From assembly GCA_029248185.1 (NCBI GenBank), contig JAQWJV010000046.1, positions 1 through 34,911 of the forward strand: 34,911 nucleotides of DNA, given 5' to 3'. Origin of the DNA: Flavobacteriaceae bacterium. Its GTDB lineage: Bacteria; Bacteroidota; Bacteroidia; Flavobacteriales; Flavobacteriaceae. Shown here piece by piece: positions 16,824 through 24,105 of this stretch. Made by a program: the position numbers and the translations under genes. Every line of letters begins with the position of its first letter. The first letter of the stretch is position 1. The notes beneath the pieces were generated by a model. It was not told the DNA's origin. It made no database searches and worked only from the letters and a program-made list of their open reading frames with translations.

Positions 16824-17415
16824 TAAAGTTTTTTACAATCAGAAACCACTTTTCTTTACAACAGACTTAAAATGTAATGCTGATGCAACCCCCTTGATTC
16901 ACATCAAGTATGCCACTGCTGAATCCATTATAAAAGTACTCAAAGGCAAACGGGTGACAGGAGTGTATTTGTATCATCGAAAGGAAGAGAAAATTCAAAA
17001 GCATTTTTTAAAATATTTTCCCTGTGTCGAAGCTGCTGGAGGATTGGTGAAACACGCCAATGGGAGTTATTTATTCATTTATCGAAATGACAAATGGGAT
17101 CTACCCAAAGGAAAGATTGAGAAAAATGAAGTAATTATTGATGCAGCCGTACGTGAGGTTATTGAGGAAACTGGAGTTGCCGATTTAGTAGTTATTAGGC
17201 CTATGCCTTCCACCTACCATGTATATAATGCCAATGGAAAATATAAATTAAAAAAAACATATTGGTTTTTGATGAAGTCAAGTTTTAATGCGCCTTTAAC
17301 TCCTCAATTAGAGGAAAATATCCAAAAGGCTGTCTGGAAATCTGAAAACGAGTTTCCTTTATTGATGGAAAATGCATACGAAAACATCAAAATTCTTATT
17401 GAAAATGTGAAGTGA
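16819..17415 (+). CDS. NUDIX hydrolase
   Basis: This 198-residue protein carries a perfect Nudix box in residues 98-120: G98 with the motif glutamate E104, then REVIEETGV at 112-120. The box is preceded by WDLPKGKI, as in Ap4A- or dNTP-type hydrolases. About 70 residues precede the Nudix domain and do not match anything I recognise. The substrate, a nucleoside diphosphate linked to another moiety, cannot be fixed from sequence. The ATG at 16819 gives MYKVFYNQKPL, the plausible start; a further 12 in-frame residues upstream would overlap pyrE. The divergent pairing with pyrE suggests a possible role in nucleotide housekeeping. A weak TATATTTTG box lies at 16792-16800, inside pyrE. Confidence 0.93.
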   Translation: MYKVFYNQKPLFFTTDLKCNADATPLIHIKYATAESIIKVLKGKRVTGVYLYHRKEEKIQKHFLKYFPCVEAAGGLVKHANGSYLFIYRNDKWDLPKGKIEKNEVIIDAAVREVIEETGVADLVVIRPMPSTYHVYNANGKYKLKKTYWFLMKSSFNAPLTPQLEENIQKAVWKSENEFPLLMENAYENIKILIENVK

Positions 17416-17416
17416 C

Positions 17417-17869
17417 TTATTTTTTTACCGCAGGTGGAACTAATGAGGTGTAGTCTCCATTGTGGTTCATGATTTCTCTTACAATTCCACTGCTAATGTA
17501 GGAGTGATCTGCAGAGGTTAATAAAAATAAAGTATCAATTCCTGAAAGTCTTTGGTTGATTTGTGCAATACTTTTCTCAAATTCAAAGTCAGCAGGGTTT
17601 CTGAGTCCTCTTAAAATTGCAGTTGCCTGTACTTCTCGGCAAAAATTAACGGTAAGTCCCTGGTATGTCTTCACACGTATTTTATTTTCATTTTGAAACG
17701 TTTCTGAAATAAACTCAACGCGATCTTGTAGAGAGAACATGTATTTTTTATCACTATTTTCTCCCACAGCAATAATGAGTGAATCACATAGGGGAAGAGC
17801 TCGTTCAATAATGTCTTGATGTCCCAAGGTAATAGGGTCAAAGGAGCCGGGAAAAACAAATTTCTTCAT
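17417..17869 (-). CDS. coaD: Phosphopantetheine adenylyltransferase
   Basis: CoaD adenylylates 4'-phosphopantetheine to dephospho-CoA, the penultimate step of CoA synthesis. The 150-residue protein has the nucleotidyltransferase signature GSFDPITLGH at 8-17, RGLRNPADFEFE at 88-99 and ISSGIVRE at 125-132. It starts 4 nt after the ddl stop and is co-transcribed with it. The gene end lies 1 nt from the stop of the convergent NUDIX gene. Confidence 0.97.
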   Translation of the reverse strand: MKKFVFPGSFDPITLGHQDIIERALPLCDSLIIAVGENSDKKYMFSLQDRVEFISETFQNENKIRVKTYQGLTVNFCREVQATAILRGLRNPADFEFEKSIAQINQRLSGIDTLFLLTSADHSYISSGIVREIMNHNGDYTSLVPPAVKK

Positions 17870-17873
17870 GGGT

Positions 17874-18857
17874 TCAATTTTTATTTAAGACTTCAAGTAA
17901 AAGTAAATTAAAAAATACTGAAAGTTCCATTCCCATAGCACGAACTTGTTGAGGAATGATACTGTTTTCTGTTAAACCGGGCACCGTGTTAATCTCCAAT
18001 AAATGAGGTTCTCCCTTTACGAAGATAAATTCACTCCGAACGACTCCCTTCAATCCTAATTTACGATAAATTTCTTTAGCCCATTTTTCAGTTTTCTCTT
18101 TCCATTCCGATGGTATTTGAGCCGGAGTGATTTCTTTTGATTTGCCTTCATATTTTGCTGCATAATCAAAAAATTCATTTTTAGTAATAATTTCTGTTAT
18201 GGGTAGTACTTGAATTTCTCCCTCGAACAAAGCGACTCCCACAGAAACCTCTCTTCCTTCTAATGCACTTTCTATAATAATTTGAGAATCCTCTTTGAAC
18301 GCTTTTTGAATTGCAGGCTTGAGTTCGTTTTTTTCTTTGACTTTAAAAACACCAAAACTACTTCCTGCACGGTTTGCTTTGACAAAGCAGGGAAGTCCCA
18401 CTCTTTCTTCTATAGCAACAGGATCCGTGATGTCACCCTTGTCAATTGAATAATGCTTCGCGGTTGGAACATTGATTTCTCTCAATACTGAAAGGCAATC
18501 TCTTTTGTTATAAGTTAATCCTGAGGTGTAACTATCACAACTGGTAAAGGGAATGTCAAGTAATTCCCAAAGTGCCGCAAGTTGTCCATTTTCCCCTGGA
18601 GCTCCATGAATCACATTGAAGAGGACTTCAAGATGAATTTTTTTGTTTCCTTTCTCTAAAGAAAAGTCTCCCTTAGCAATGGAATATTGCACTCCATTTT
18701 TATCCATTGCCGTCCAAGCCGATGGGGTTATTGTTATTAAAAAGGCTTCCCAAATAGTAGGGTCTAGGTTTTCAAAAACAGTTTTACCGCTTTGTAGCGA
18801 GATTTCAAATTCAGAGGTAAATCCCCCACAAACAACTCCAAGCTTTTTCTTTCCCAT
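17874..18857 (-). CDS. ddl: D-alanine--D-alanine ligase
   Basis: Ddl is the ATP-grasp ligase that makes the D-Ala-D-Ala dipeptide of peptidoglycan. The 327-residue protein shows VVCGGFTSEFEISLQSG (residues 9-25), the NVIHGAPGENGQL substrate loop, the ATP-grasp segment LPCFVKANRAGSSFGV and the C-terminal EINTVPGLTENSIIPQQ with metal ligands. It leads a two-gene operon with coaD. An exact TACATTTG box lies 17 nt before the ATG. It is divergent from the PASTA-rluD unit, so a cell-wall gene and a muropeptide-binding-type gene share one control region. Confidence 0.97.
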   Translation of the reverse strand: MGKKKLGVVCGGFTSEFEISLQSGKTVFENLDPTIWEAFLITITPSAWTAMDKNGVQYSIAKGDFSLEKGNKKIHLEVLFNVIHGAPGENGQLAALWELLDIPFTSCDSYTSGLTYNKRDCLSVLREINVPTAKHYSIDKGDITDPVAIEERVGLPCFVKANRAGSSFGVFKVKEKNELKPAIQKAFKEDSQIIIESALEGREVSVGVALFEGEIQVLPITEIITKNEFFDYAAKYEGKSKEITPAQIPSEWKEKTEKWAKEIYRKLGLKGVVRSEFIFVKGEPHLLEINTVPGLTENSIIPQQVRAMGMELSVFFNLLLLEVLNKN

Positions 18858-18874
18858 TACTTTTGGTTATTTTA

Positions 18875-18882
18875 CAAATGTA
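18875..18882 (-). promoter_or_regulatory. Bacteroidota -7 box of ddl-coaD
   Basis: The minus strand reads TACATTTG, an exact TAnnTTTG match, 17 nt before the ddl ATG in the 86-bp divergent gap. On the plus strand a near match, TATCTTAG, sits at 18920-18927, 16 nt before the PASTA gene ATG. Confidence 0.55.
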
Positions 18883-18943
18883 AATCATTTCATAGCAATC
18901 GAAAAGCCGTGGGTTTTATTATCTTAGCACAGAAATTTAAGTC

Positions 18944-19498
18944 ATGCAATTTTTACGTTTTTTATTTAGTAAAATGTTTTTGAAGCAACTGCTTTTCATA
19001 GGCTTGACTGCCATAGTTATTTTTATTGGGATTTCTTTTGGTCTTAAGTTCATTACGAACCATAATGAGTATCAAAAAGTCCCCAACTTAAAAGGGGTAC
19101 CCTTAGATGCACTTCCCTCCATCATGATGGACCAAGATTTACGCTTCGAAGTTATTGATTCTACAAAATTTGTTCCAAGTTTGCCTCCGCTTACTGTTAT
19201 TACACACCTGCCTACAGCTGAAAGTGAAGTAAAGAAAAATAGAAAAATTTACCTAACTGTCAATCCTTCTGGATACAGAGAAATAACCGTTCCCAATTTA
19301 ATACAAATCACAAAGCGTAATGCTGAATCTATTCTAAAAGCGGTGGGATTTGAGTTGGGTGAAATTGTATATCAAGATAATATTGGGAAAAATATGGTTT
19401 TGGAAATTAGGTATAAAGGAAATAAAATTGAACCTGGAATTTTACTCCCTAAAACCACAAAAATCGATTTAGTTTTAGGAAATGGAAAACGAGAATAA
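18944..19498 (+). CDS. Membrane-anchored protein with two PASTA domains
   Basis: This 184-residue protein has a basic start, one transmembrane segment (about residues 12-34) and then two PASTA domains facing the periplasm (about 40-107 and 110-184; note VPNLKG and VPNLIQ at their starts). PASTA domains bind peptidoglycan fragments or beta-lactams in Ser/Thr kinases and some penicillin-binding proteins, but here there is no kinase or transpeptidase domain. It sits divergent from ddl and overlaps the downstream rluD gene by 17 nt. The placement next to ddl favours an envelope role, possibly as a sensor or scaffold; this is inference. Confidence 0.88.
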   Translation: MQFLRFLFSKMFLKQLLFIGLTAIVIFIGISFGLKFITNHNEYQKVPNLKGVPLDALPSIMMDQDLRFEVIDSTKFVPSLPPLTVITHLPTAESEVKKNRKIYLTVNPSGYREITVPNLIQITKRNAESILKAVGFELGEIVYQDNIGKNMVLEIRYKGNKIEPGILLPKTTKIDLVLGNGKRE

Positions 19499-20522
19499 CC
19501 CTTTGGAAGACGAGCTTCAATCCTCAGATACCCTCTATGAACATTATGCTTTTAAGGCCGACCCGGGGCAATCACCCTTGCGCGTGGACAAATTTTTAAT
19601 GTCCCGCGTTGAAAATGTTACTCGAAATAAAATTCAACACGCTGCCAAGGAAGGGAGTATATTTGTCAATGGAAATGTGGTGAAATCCAATTACAAAGTA
19701 AAGGGTACTGATGAAGTAAAAGTTCTTTTTGCCCATCCTCCTTATGAAAACTTGTTAGTTCCGGAAGATATTTCTTTAGACATTGTTTATGAAGATGATG
19801 TTTTGGTTGTAGTTAATAAACCTGCGGGATTAGTGGTTCACCCTGGTCATGGAAATTATTCAGCTACTTTGCTAAATGGTTTACTTTATCATTTTGATCA
19901 ATTACCAAAAAACGCCAACGAACGACCGGGCTTGGTTCACCGAATTGATAAAGATACAAGTGGTCTTTTAGTGGTGGCAAAAACAGAGCGAGCCATGACG
20001 CATTTAGCAAAACAGTTTTTTGACAAAACTTCTGAGCGAAAATATTCAGCCTTGGTTTGGGGTGATGTTAAAGAAGATGAAGGAACCATAGAAGGGGCCA
20101 TCGGAAGGCATCCAAAAAATCGACTTCAGATGGCAGTTTTTGAGGATAATTCTCAAGGGAAAGAAGCGATAACTCACTTTAAAGTCTTAGAGCGTTTTGG
20201 ATATGTGACGCTAATTGAATGCCAACTTGAAACAGGGAGAACGCATCAAATTAGAGCGCATCTCAAATTTATTGGACATACTCTTTTTAATGATGCTCGT
20301 TATGGTGGGGATAAAATTCTCAAAGGAACAAGCTTTACAAAATATAAACAGTTTGTAGAAAATTGCTTTAGCTTATTGCCACGTCAGGCGTTACATGCTC
20401 AAACACTAGGGTTTATTCATCCGGAAAGTGGTGAAAAAATGTCCTTTGAGATCCCTTTGCCCAATGATTTTGAATCAGCACTTGGAAAGTGGCGGCAATA
20501 TGCCCAACATAAGAATTTATAA
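19482..20522 (+). CDS. rluD: RluA/RluD-family pseudouridine synthase
   Basis: This enzyme isomerises uridines in 23S rRNA; RluD targets helix 69 in E. coli, though the exact site here is inferred. The 346-residue protein has an N-terminal S4 RNA-binding domain (about 31-90) and a catalytic domain with HRIDKDTSG at 153-161, where the catalytic aspartate is D156. It also has ETGRTHQIRAH and the RQALHAQTLGF segment. The start at 19482 overlaps the PASTA gene by 17 nt, giving likely translational coupling. The first 30 residues before the S4 domain are acidic. An RluD assignment over other RluA members is probable from the S4 domain and length. Confidence 0.92.
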   Translation: MENENNPLEDELQSSDTLYEHYAFKADPGQSPLRVDKFLMSRVENVTRNKIQHAAKEGSIFVNGNVVKSNYKVKGTDEVKVLFAHPPYENLLVPEDISLDIVYEDDVLVVVNKPAGLVVHPGHGNYSATLLNGLLYHFDQLPKNANERPGLVHRIDKDTSGLLVVAKTERAMTHLAKQFFDKTSERKYSALVWGDVKEDEGTIEGAIGRHPKNRLQMAVFEDNSQGKEAITHFKVLERFGYVTLIECQLETGRTHQIRAHLKFIGHTLFNDARYGGDKILKGTSFTKYKQFVENCFSLLPRQALHAQTLGFIHPESGEKMSFEIPLPNDFESALGKWRQYAQHKNL

Positions 20523-20576
20523 TAGAAGTATTTTAAGCTTTGATTCCATCTTCTTGTAATCCATTATAAATCCTTG

Positions 20577-20584
20577 TATTTTTG
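20577..20584 (+). promoter_or_regulatory. Promoter of yaaA (-33 and -7 boxes)
   Basis: TATTTTTG is an exact TAnnTTTG match, ending 14 nt before the yaaA ATG. A TTG at 20554-20556 lies 20 nt upstream, the spacing expected for the Bacteroidota -33 element. It is the best two-part promoter in the window and suggests yaaA is separately transcribed from rluD. Confidence 0.6.
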
Positions 20585-20598
20585 ATAAAAATAGTAGT

Positions 20599-21360
20599 AT
20601 GAAAATGCTTATTTCCCCTGCAAAGTCATTACAATTTGACAAGCAGCTTCCCACGACAGTTCAAACTCAACCTCAATTTAGTTTAGAGGCTGAGAAGATC
20701 AATTCATTGCTCAAAAAAAAATCACCCAAAAAATTGGGGGAATTGATGCATATATCAGACAAACTGGCGGAATTGAATTGGGAGCGCAATCAATCTTTTG
20801 GGATGTCTGAGTCCAAAGCGTCTGCTCGTCCTGCAATTTTTACCTTTAATGGAGATGTTTATCAAGGATTGGATGCCTTTACATTGAATGAAAAAAAGAT
20901 CGATCAAATGCAAAGCCAACTCCGAATTTTATCGGGATTGTATGGTCTTTTAAGACCCCTAGATGCGATTAAGCCTTATCGATTGGAAATGGGAACAGCT
21001 TTTCAGGTTGGAACACATAAAAATTTGTATGCTTTTTGGAAAGATAGAATTACCCAGCAGCTGAATGCTGAAATGCAAGAAGATGAACTTTTTGTGAACC
21101 TTGCCAGTAATGAATATTTCAGTGCGGTCGATGTCAACAAGCTAAATGCTGAAATTATTACGCCTCAATTCAAAGACTTTAAAAATGGGAAGTTGAAAAT
21201 AATCTCTTTTTTTGCTAAAAAGGCTAGGGGTATGATGGTACGTCACTTGATTGATAACAATGCAAGCCAATTGGATGACATCCTCTCTTTTAGCACAGAG
21301 GGGTATTCTTTTAGTGAAATAGAAACAAAGGATCCATTGAGTCCAGTTTTTGTTCGCTAA
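20599..21360 (+). CDS. yaaA: Peroxide stress protein YaaA
   Basis: YaaA (DUF328/UPF0246) lowers free iron and limits DNA damage under peroxide stress in E. coli. The 253-residue protein shows the family signature from its first residues (MLISPAKSL), then RPAIFTFNGDVYQGLDA, ILSGLYGLLRPLDAIKPYRLEMGT, and FFAKKARGMMVR near the C-terminus. Some of these segments contribute to a DNA-binding cleft in the known structure. The 76-nt gap after rluD contains its own promoter. Its stop lies 2 nt from the stop of the convergent THX gene. Confidence 0.96.
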   Translation: MKMLISPAKSLQFDKQLPTTVQTQPQFSLEAEKINSLLKKKSPKKLGELMHISDKLAELNWERNQSFGMSESKASARPAIFTFNGDVYQGLDAFTLNEKKIDQMQSQLRILSGLYGLLRPLDAIKPYRLEMGTAFQVGTHKNLYAFWKDRITQQLNAEMQEDELFVNLASNEYFSAVDVNKLNAEIITPQFKDFKNGKLKIISFFAKKARGMMVRHLIDNNASQLDDILSFSTEGYSFSEIETKDPLSPVFVR

Positions 21361-21362
21361 AT

Positions 21363-21467
21363 TTATTTTTTTGAACCCTTACTTTTGGATTTATTTCTCG
21401 GTCTTCTTACTCCGTAGCTTCCTTTATTAATTTTTCCTTTTCGTGTTTTTCGATCTCCTTTTCCCAT
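21363..21467 (-). CDS. 30S ribosomal protein THX
   Basis: This is a 34-residue, very basic protein (15 Lys/Arg) that begins MGKGDRKTRKGK and continues with NKGSYGVRRPR and a Lys/Ser tail. The MGKGDxKTRxGKxxxGSYGxxRP pattern is the bacterial THX (bTHX) family, a small 30S protein first seen in Thermus that stabilises rRNA at the top of the 30S head. The reading frame runs from ATG at 21465-21467 to TAA at 21363-21365. It lies 40 nt downstream of the VanY-like gene on the same strand, and only 2 nt from the yaaA stop on the other strand. A near-match box TACTTTAG at about 21492-21499 could give it its own transcript. It is short enough to be missed by gene callers. Confidence 0.88.
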   Translation of the reverse strand: MGKGDRKTRKGKINKGSYGVRRPRNKSKSKGSKK

Positions 21468-21507
21468 GGTAATTTTGATTTGGTGAATGACTAAAGTACT
21501 TCTTTTT

Positions 21508-22236
21508 TTAGAACCTCTTTAATTCTTTTGCGATCCCTAAAATATTTTCTTTTCGATATTTTGTTAAGAAATTTGAACTTAAATATTCACTCCCTTCAAG
21601 GTCTGGTGTGGATAAAAGAGTTTTTAAATTCAACGCTAAATATTCTTTTAACATGGGGGTTGCAATGGGAGCATAGCTGTAATGCCATGGCTCATAGTAA
21701 AAGCCTTTTCGATTTTCATCGGCGGTGTAGGGGCGAATAAAACCAAAGTTTGCGGCATTTTTATCCATCCATTTTTTCATCTTAGCATAGGGACCTTGAC
21801 CGAGAAATTTATCTGTTAATAAGACATCCCCCTCTCTGACTTTTGAACCGTCAATTAGGTCAACATCTGTTCCCCAATGGTGCCTGGAGGTACCTGGGAG
21901 GGTTGAGTATTCAATTATTTTATTGATGTTTTCTTCAGGTGATAACCCCTTTTTTTTATTCCTTATGTACTTGCGATTCCAGATACTTTTTTGACGATCA
22001 AAGGATCTATAAGCGGAGACAATTTCTAGAATTATGCCCTCTTTGTTTGCAGCTTTCTGCATTTCTAAATAAGCGACTCCTACGGGTTTTAACAAGGGTA
22101 TATCACTATTGTAGAGTTCTGGCTTTCCTTTTCCCAGTAAGATTGAAGTGGAATATTTTTTTTTTTGTTGTGCTTCGGGCCAAATTGAAATGCCAATTAG
22201 ACTCAGGCTGGTAGTAAGAAAGGATTTACGATTCAT
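21508..22236 (-). CDS. VanY-like D-alanyl-D-alanine carboxypeptidase (M15)
   Basis: This 242-residue protein is an M15B-type zinc peptidase that would trim the terminal D-Ala from peptidoglycan stem peptides. Motifs are SAYRSFDRQ at 74-82, SRHHWGTDVD at 117-126 with zinc ligands H119 and D126, and EPWH at 182-185 with the catalytic Glu and third ligand His. The start at 22236 gives NRKSFLTTSLSLIGIS, which resembles a Tat signal with an Arg-Lys pair in place of Arg-Arg. An upstream in-frame extension lacks a signal peptide and runs through the GNAT gene. It overlaps the GNAT gene by 11 nt. There is no resistance-gene context, so a housekeeping wall role is likely. Confidence 0.92.
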   Translation of the reverse strand: MNRKSFLTTSLSLIGISIWPEAQQKKKYSTSILLGKGKPELYNSDIPLLKPVGVAYLEMQKAANKEGIILEIVSAYRSFDRQKSIWNRKYIRNKKKGLSPEENINKIIEYSTLPGTSRHHWGTDVDLIDGSKVREGDVLLTDKFLGQGPYAKMKKWMDKNAANFGFIRPYTADENRKGFYYEPWHYSYAPIATPMLKEYLALNLKTLLSTPDLEGSEYLSSNFLTKYRKENILGIAKELKRF

Positions 22237-22681
22237 GAGAGATAACTTTAAGAAAGCGTTGGTGTATTCCAATGGGGGGGGTATCAAAAGTTGTGCCGAT
22301 GGGAGTAAATCCATTTGTTATGTAAAGTGCCTGGGCTGCAATTCTTGCATTTAACCAAATATGATGTGGTTTGTATTGAGTGTCGAGAATTACAAACGCT
22401 TGTTTAATCAGTTGAGAGGCAATCCCTTTGCGTTGAAAATTGGGATGTACTGCGATGGCTCTAAATTGTATTCCACGATAATTTTTATGCTCAGGATAGG
22501 AGGTGGGCATCGCACTAAGCACACCCACCAGTAGTTCTTTTTCATACGCCCCTAAATGAAGGCTTTTCGAATCTTCATCTAATTCGAGACGACAGGCACT
22601 TCTAGGCTGCCCTTTTCTTAACAATGCATGCCTTAGGTCATAAGTTTGATTGGCTTGAATTTTTTTGATTTCTACCTTCAT
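22226..22681 (-). CDS. GNAT family N-acetyltransferase
   Basis: This 151-residue single-domain acetyltransferase has the GNAT core pattern: the strand and motif A at FRAIAVHPNFQRKGIASQLI, where the acetyl-CoA pyrophosphate loop is Q/R-x-x-G-x-A, then a helix and LNARIAAQALYITNGFTPIG (motif B, with the usual Tyr after the last helix). The acceptor substrate is unknown. It is the first gene of a unit with the VanY-like gene, which it overlaps by 11 nt, and with THX further on. Its start faces the CarboxypepD-regulatory-like gene across a 151-bp gap. Confidence 0.92.
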   Translation of the reverse strand: MKVEIKKIQANQTYDLRHALLRKGQPRSACRLELDEDSKSLHLGAYEKELLVGVLSAMPTSYPEHKNYRGIQFRAIAVHPNFQRKGIASQLIKQAFVILDTQYKPHHIWLNARIAAQALYITNGFTPIGTTFDTPPIGIHQRFLKVISHES

Positions 22682-22832
22682 CTTTTGAGTATTGTGGTTT
22701 TTTCAAAAATCATATGGAATGTAAAGGAGATCATTCTTTTTTGTGCTTTAAACTTTATTCAGGATGTTTCATTATGAAAAAAATTAACACCTTTATAGGA
22801 ATACTATTTCAAAGTAAAACTATCTTTATAGG

Positions 22833-23564
22833 ATGAAAAATACGGTTTTTTTATGTTTTTCTCTTTTAATGGCCACTTTTGTTTTTGGACAAACCCGAAA
22901 TCCCATTAAGGGAAAGCTACTCTACAAAAACACCAATGTTGTTGCTGCAAATGTCGTGAACAATACGGATCAAACCAGTACCATTACCAATGAAGATGGC
23001 GAGTTTGAAATCGATGTGGCAGTAGGTGATGAGGTGGTCTTTTCCTCACTTCAGTTTCAGATTCGGAGTGTAGTAATTACAGAAGAAATTATTAGAAAAA
23101 ACCGATTGGTAGTTACGGTAAATGAAAACATTAATGAACTTAAAGAAGTTGTCGTAACCCCTGAGGATATAGAAAAGTTCTTGGACCTTAAGGAAGAGGA
23201 ATTTAAAGGTTTTGATTATGAAAGAGACAAGTCTTCTGAAATCAACAATCGACTAACAGATGATCGTTTGGTAACCAATGGAATTGATTTTATGAATATT
23301 GCTAAGCTAATTGGGAAGGCTTTTGCAGGCAAAACAAAAGAGGAACAGATGACGATGAAGCCCAGTCAAATTTTACCCTATGTGTTTGACGCTGTTTTTT
23401 TTGAAGCGGATTTAAATTTAGAAAAAGATCAAGTGGTTGGGTATTTGGAGTATATTGACTCTCAAATGAAATCAAGTGAACTACTCAAACAAACCAAACA
23501 ATTTGAACTCATAGAGTATTTAATCAATATGAGCAAGGAGTATAAAAAGGTTCTTGCTCAATAA
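22833..23564 (+). CDS. Secreted carboxypeptidase-regulatory-like domain protein
   Basis: This 243-residue protein starts with a signal peptide (about 1-20, ending VFGQ). It then has a CarboxypepD_reg-like beta-sandwich at roughly 25-100 (KGKLLYKNTNVVAANVVN, then NEDGEFEIDVAVGDEVVFSS), the fold found at the N-terminus of TonB-dependent receptors. The remaining 140 residues are charged and helical with no recognised domain. Here the fold stands alone rather than on a receptor. It is followed after 9 nt by a DUF6702 gene and then an M1 peptidase, and this three-gene set is typical of flavobacteria. A near-match promoter TATCTTTA lies within 12 nt of the start. Confidence 0.85.
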   Translation: MKNTVFLCFSLLMATFVFGQTRNPIKGKLLYKNTNVVAANVVNNTDQTSTITNEDGEFEIDVAVGDEVVFSSLQFQIRSVVITEEIIRKNRLVVTVNENINELKEVVVTPEDIEKFLDLKEEEFKGFDYERDKSSEINNRLTDDRLVTNGIDFMNIAKLIGKAFAGKTKEEQMTMKPSQILPYVFDAVFFEADLNLEKDQVVGYLEYIDSQMKSSELLKQTKQFELIEYLINMSKEYKKVLAQ

Positions 23565-23573
23565 ATTTAGCAA

Positions 23574-24086
23574 ATGCAATTCTTTATATTCTTCATAAAC
23601 TTTGTTTTGTTTTCACTTTCTTTACCTGAATCCGCAGTACATAAATTCTATGTTAGTACAACTGAGGTAGAATTAAAAAGAGAAAAAAAAACAGTACAAG
23701 TCACTACTCAGCTTTTCATTGATGATCTTGAATTCCTTTTACAACAAAGCGACAGTTCTATTCGGCTTGATCCCGAGACAAATAAAGAATTAATTGATAG
23801 TTTACTGGAAAAGGAGTTGAAAGACAAATTACAATTTTCAACAAAAAATAAGATTTTTGAGTATACTTTTTTAGGTAAGGAATATAGAAACGACATAGCC
23901 CTTTGTTATCTTGAGTTTCAATTTGAAAATATTCCAAAAACACTAAAGATTAAAAACACCTTCTTTTTTAATATCTTTGAAAGACAACAAAATATTATAC
24001 ATTTTAAATCAGAGGGAATCAGAAAGAGTTTTTTGCTTCATTCTAATAAACCTGATGTAATTTTTGAATTAAATATCTTAAAATAA
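23574..24086 (+). CDS. DUF6702 family protein
   Basis: This 170-residue protein has a hydrophobic N-terminus acting as signal peptide or anchor (about 1-18). The DUF6702 opening motif HKFYVSTTEVEL follows, then FIDDLEFLL and an acidic middle, with a C-terminal NTFFFNIFERQQNIIHF segment. The family is common in Bacteroidota and of unknown function; the partners suggest an envelope role. It lies 9 nt after the CarboxypepD-regulatory-like gene and 19 nt before the M1 peptidase gene, so all three are probably co-transcribed. Confidence 0.82.
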   Translation: MQFFIFFINFVLFSLSLPESAVHKFYVSTTEVELKREKKTVQVTTQLFIDDLEFLLQQSDSSIRLDPETNKELIDSLLEKELKDKLQFSTKNKIFEYTFLGKEYRNDIALCYLEFQFENIPKTLKIKNTFFFNIFERQQNIIHFKSEGIRKSFLLHSNKPDVIFELNILK

Positions 24087-24105
24087 CTCAAGTCTAAATC
24101 AAAAA

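Noticed and set aside
22237-22314. 26-residue N-terminal extension of the VanY-like protein
   Set aside because: It lies within the GNAT gene and removes the signal peptide from the N-terminus.
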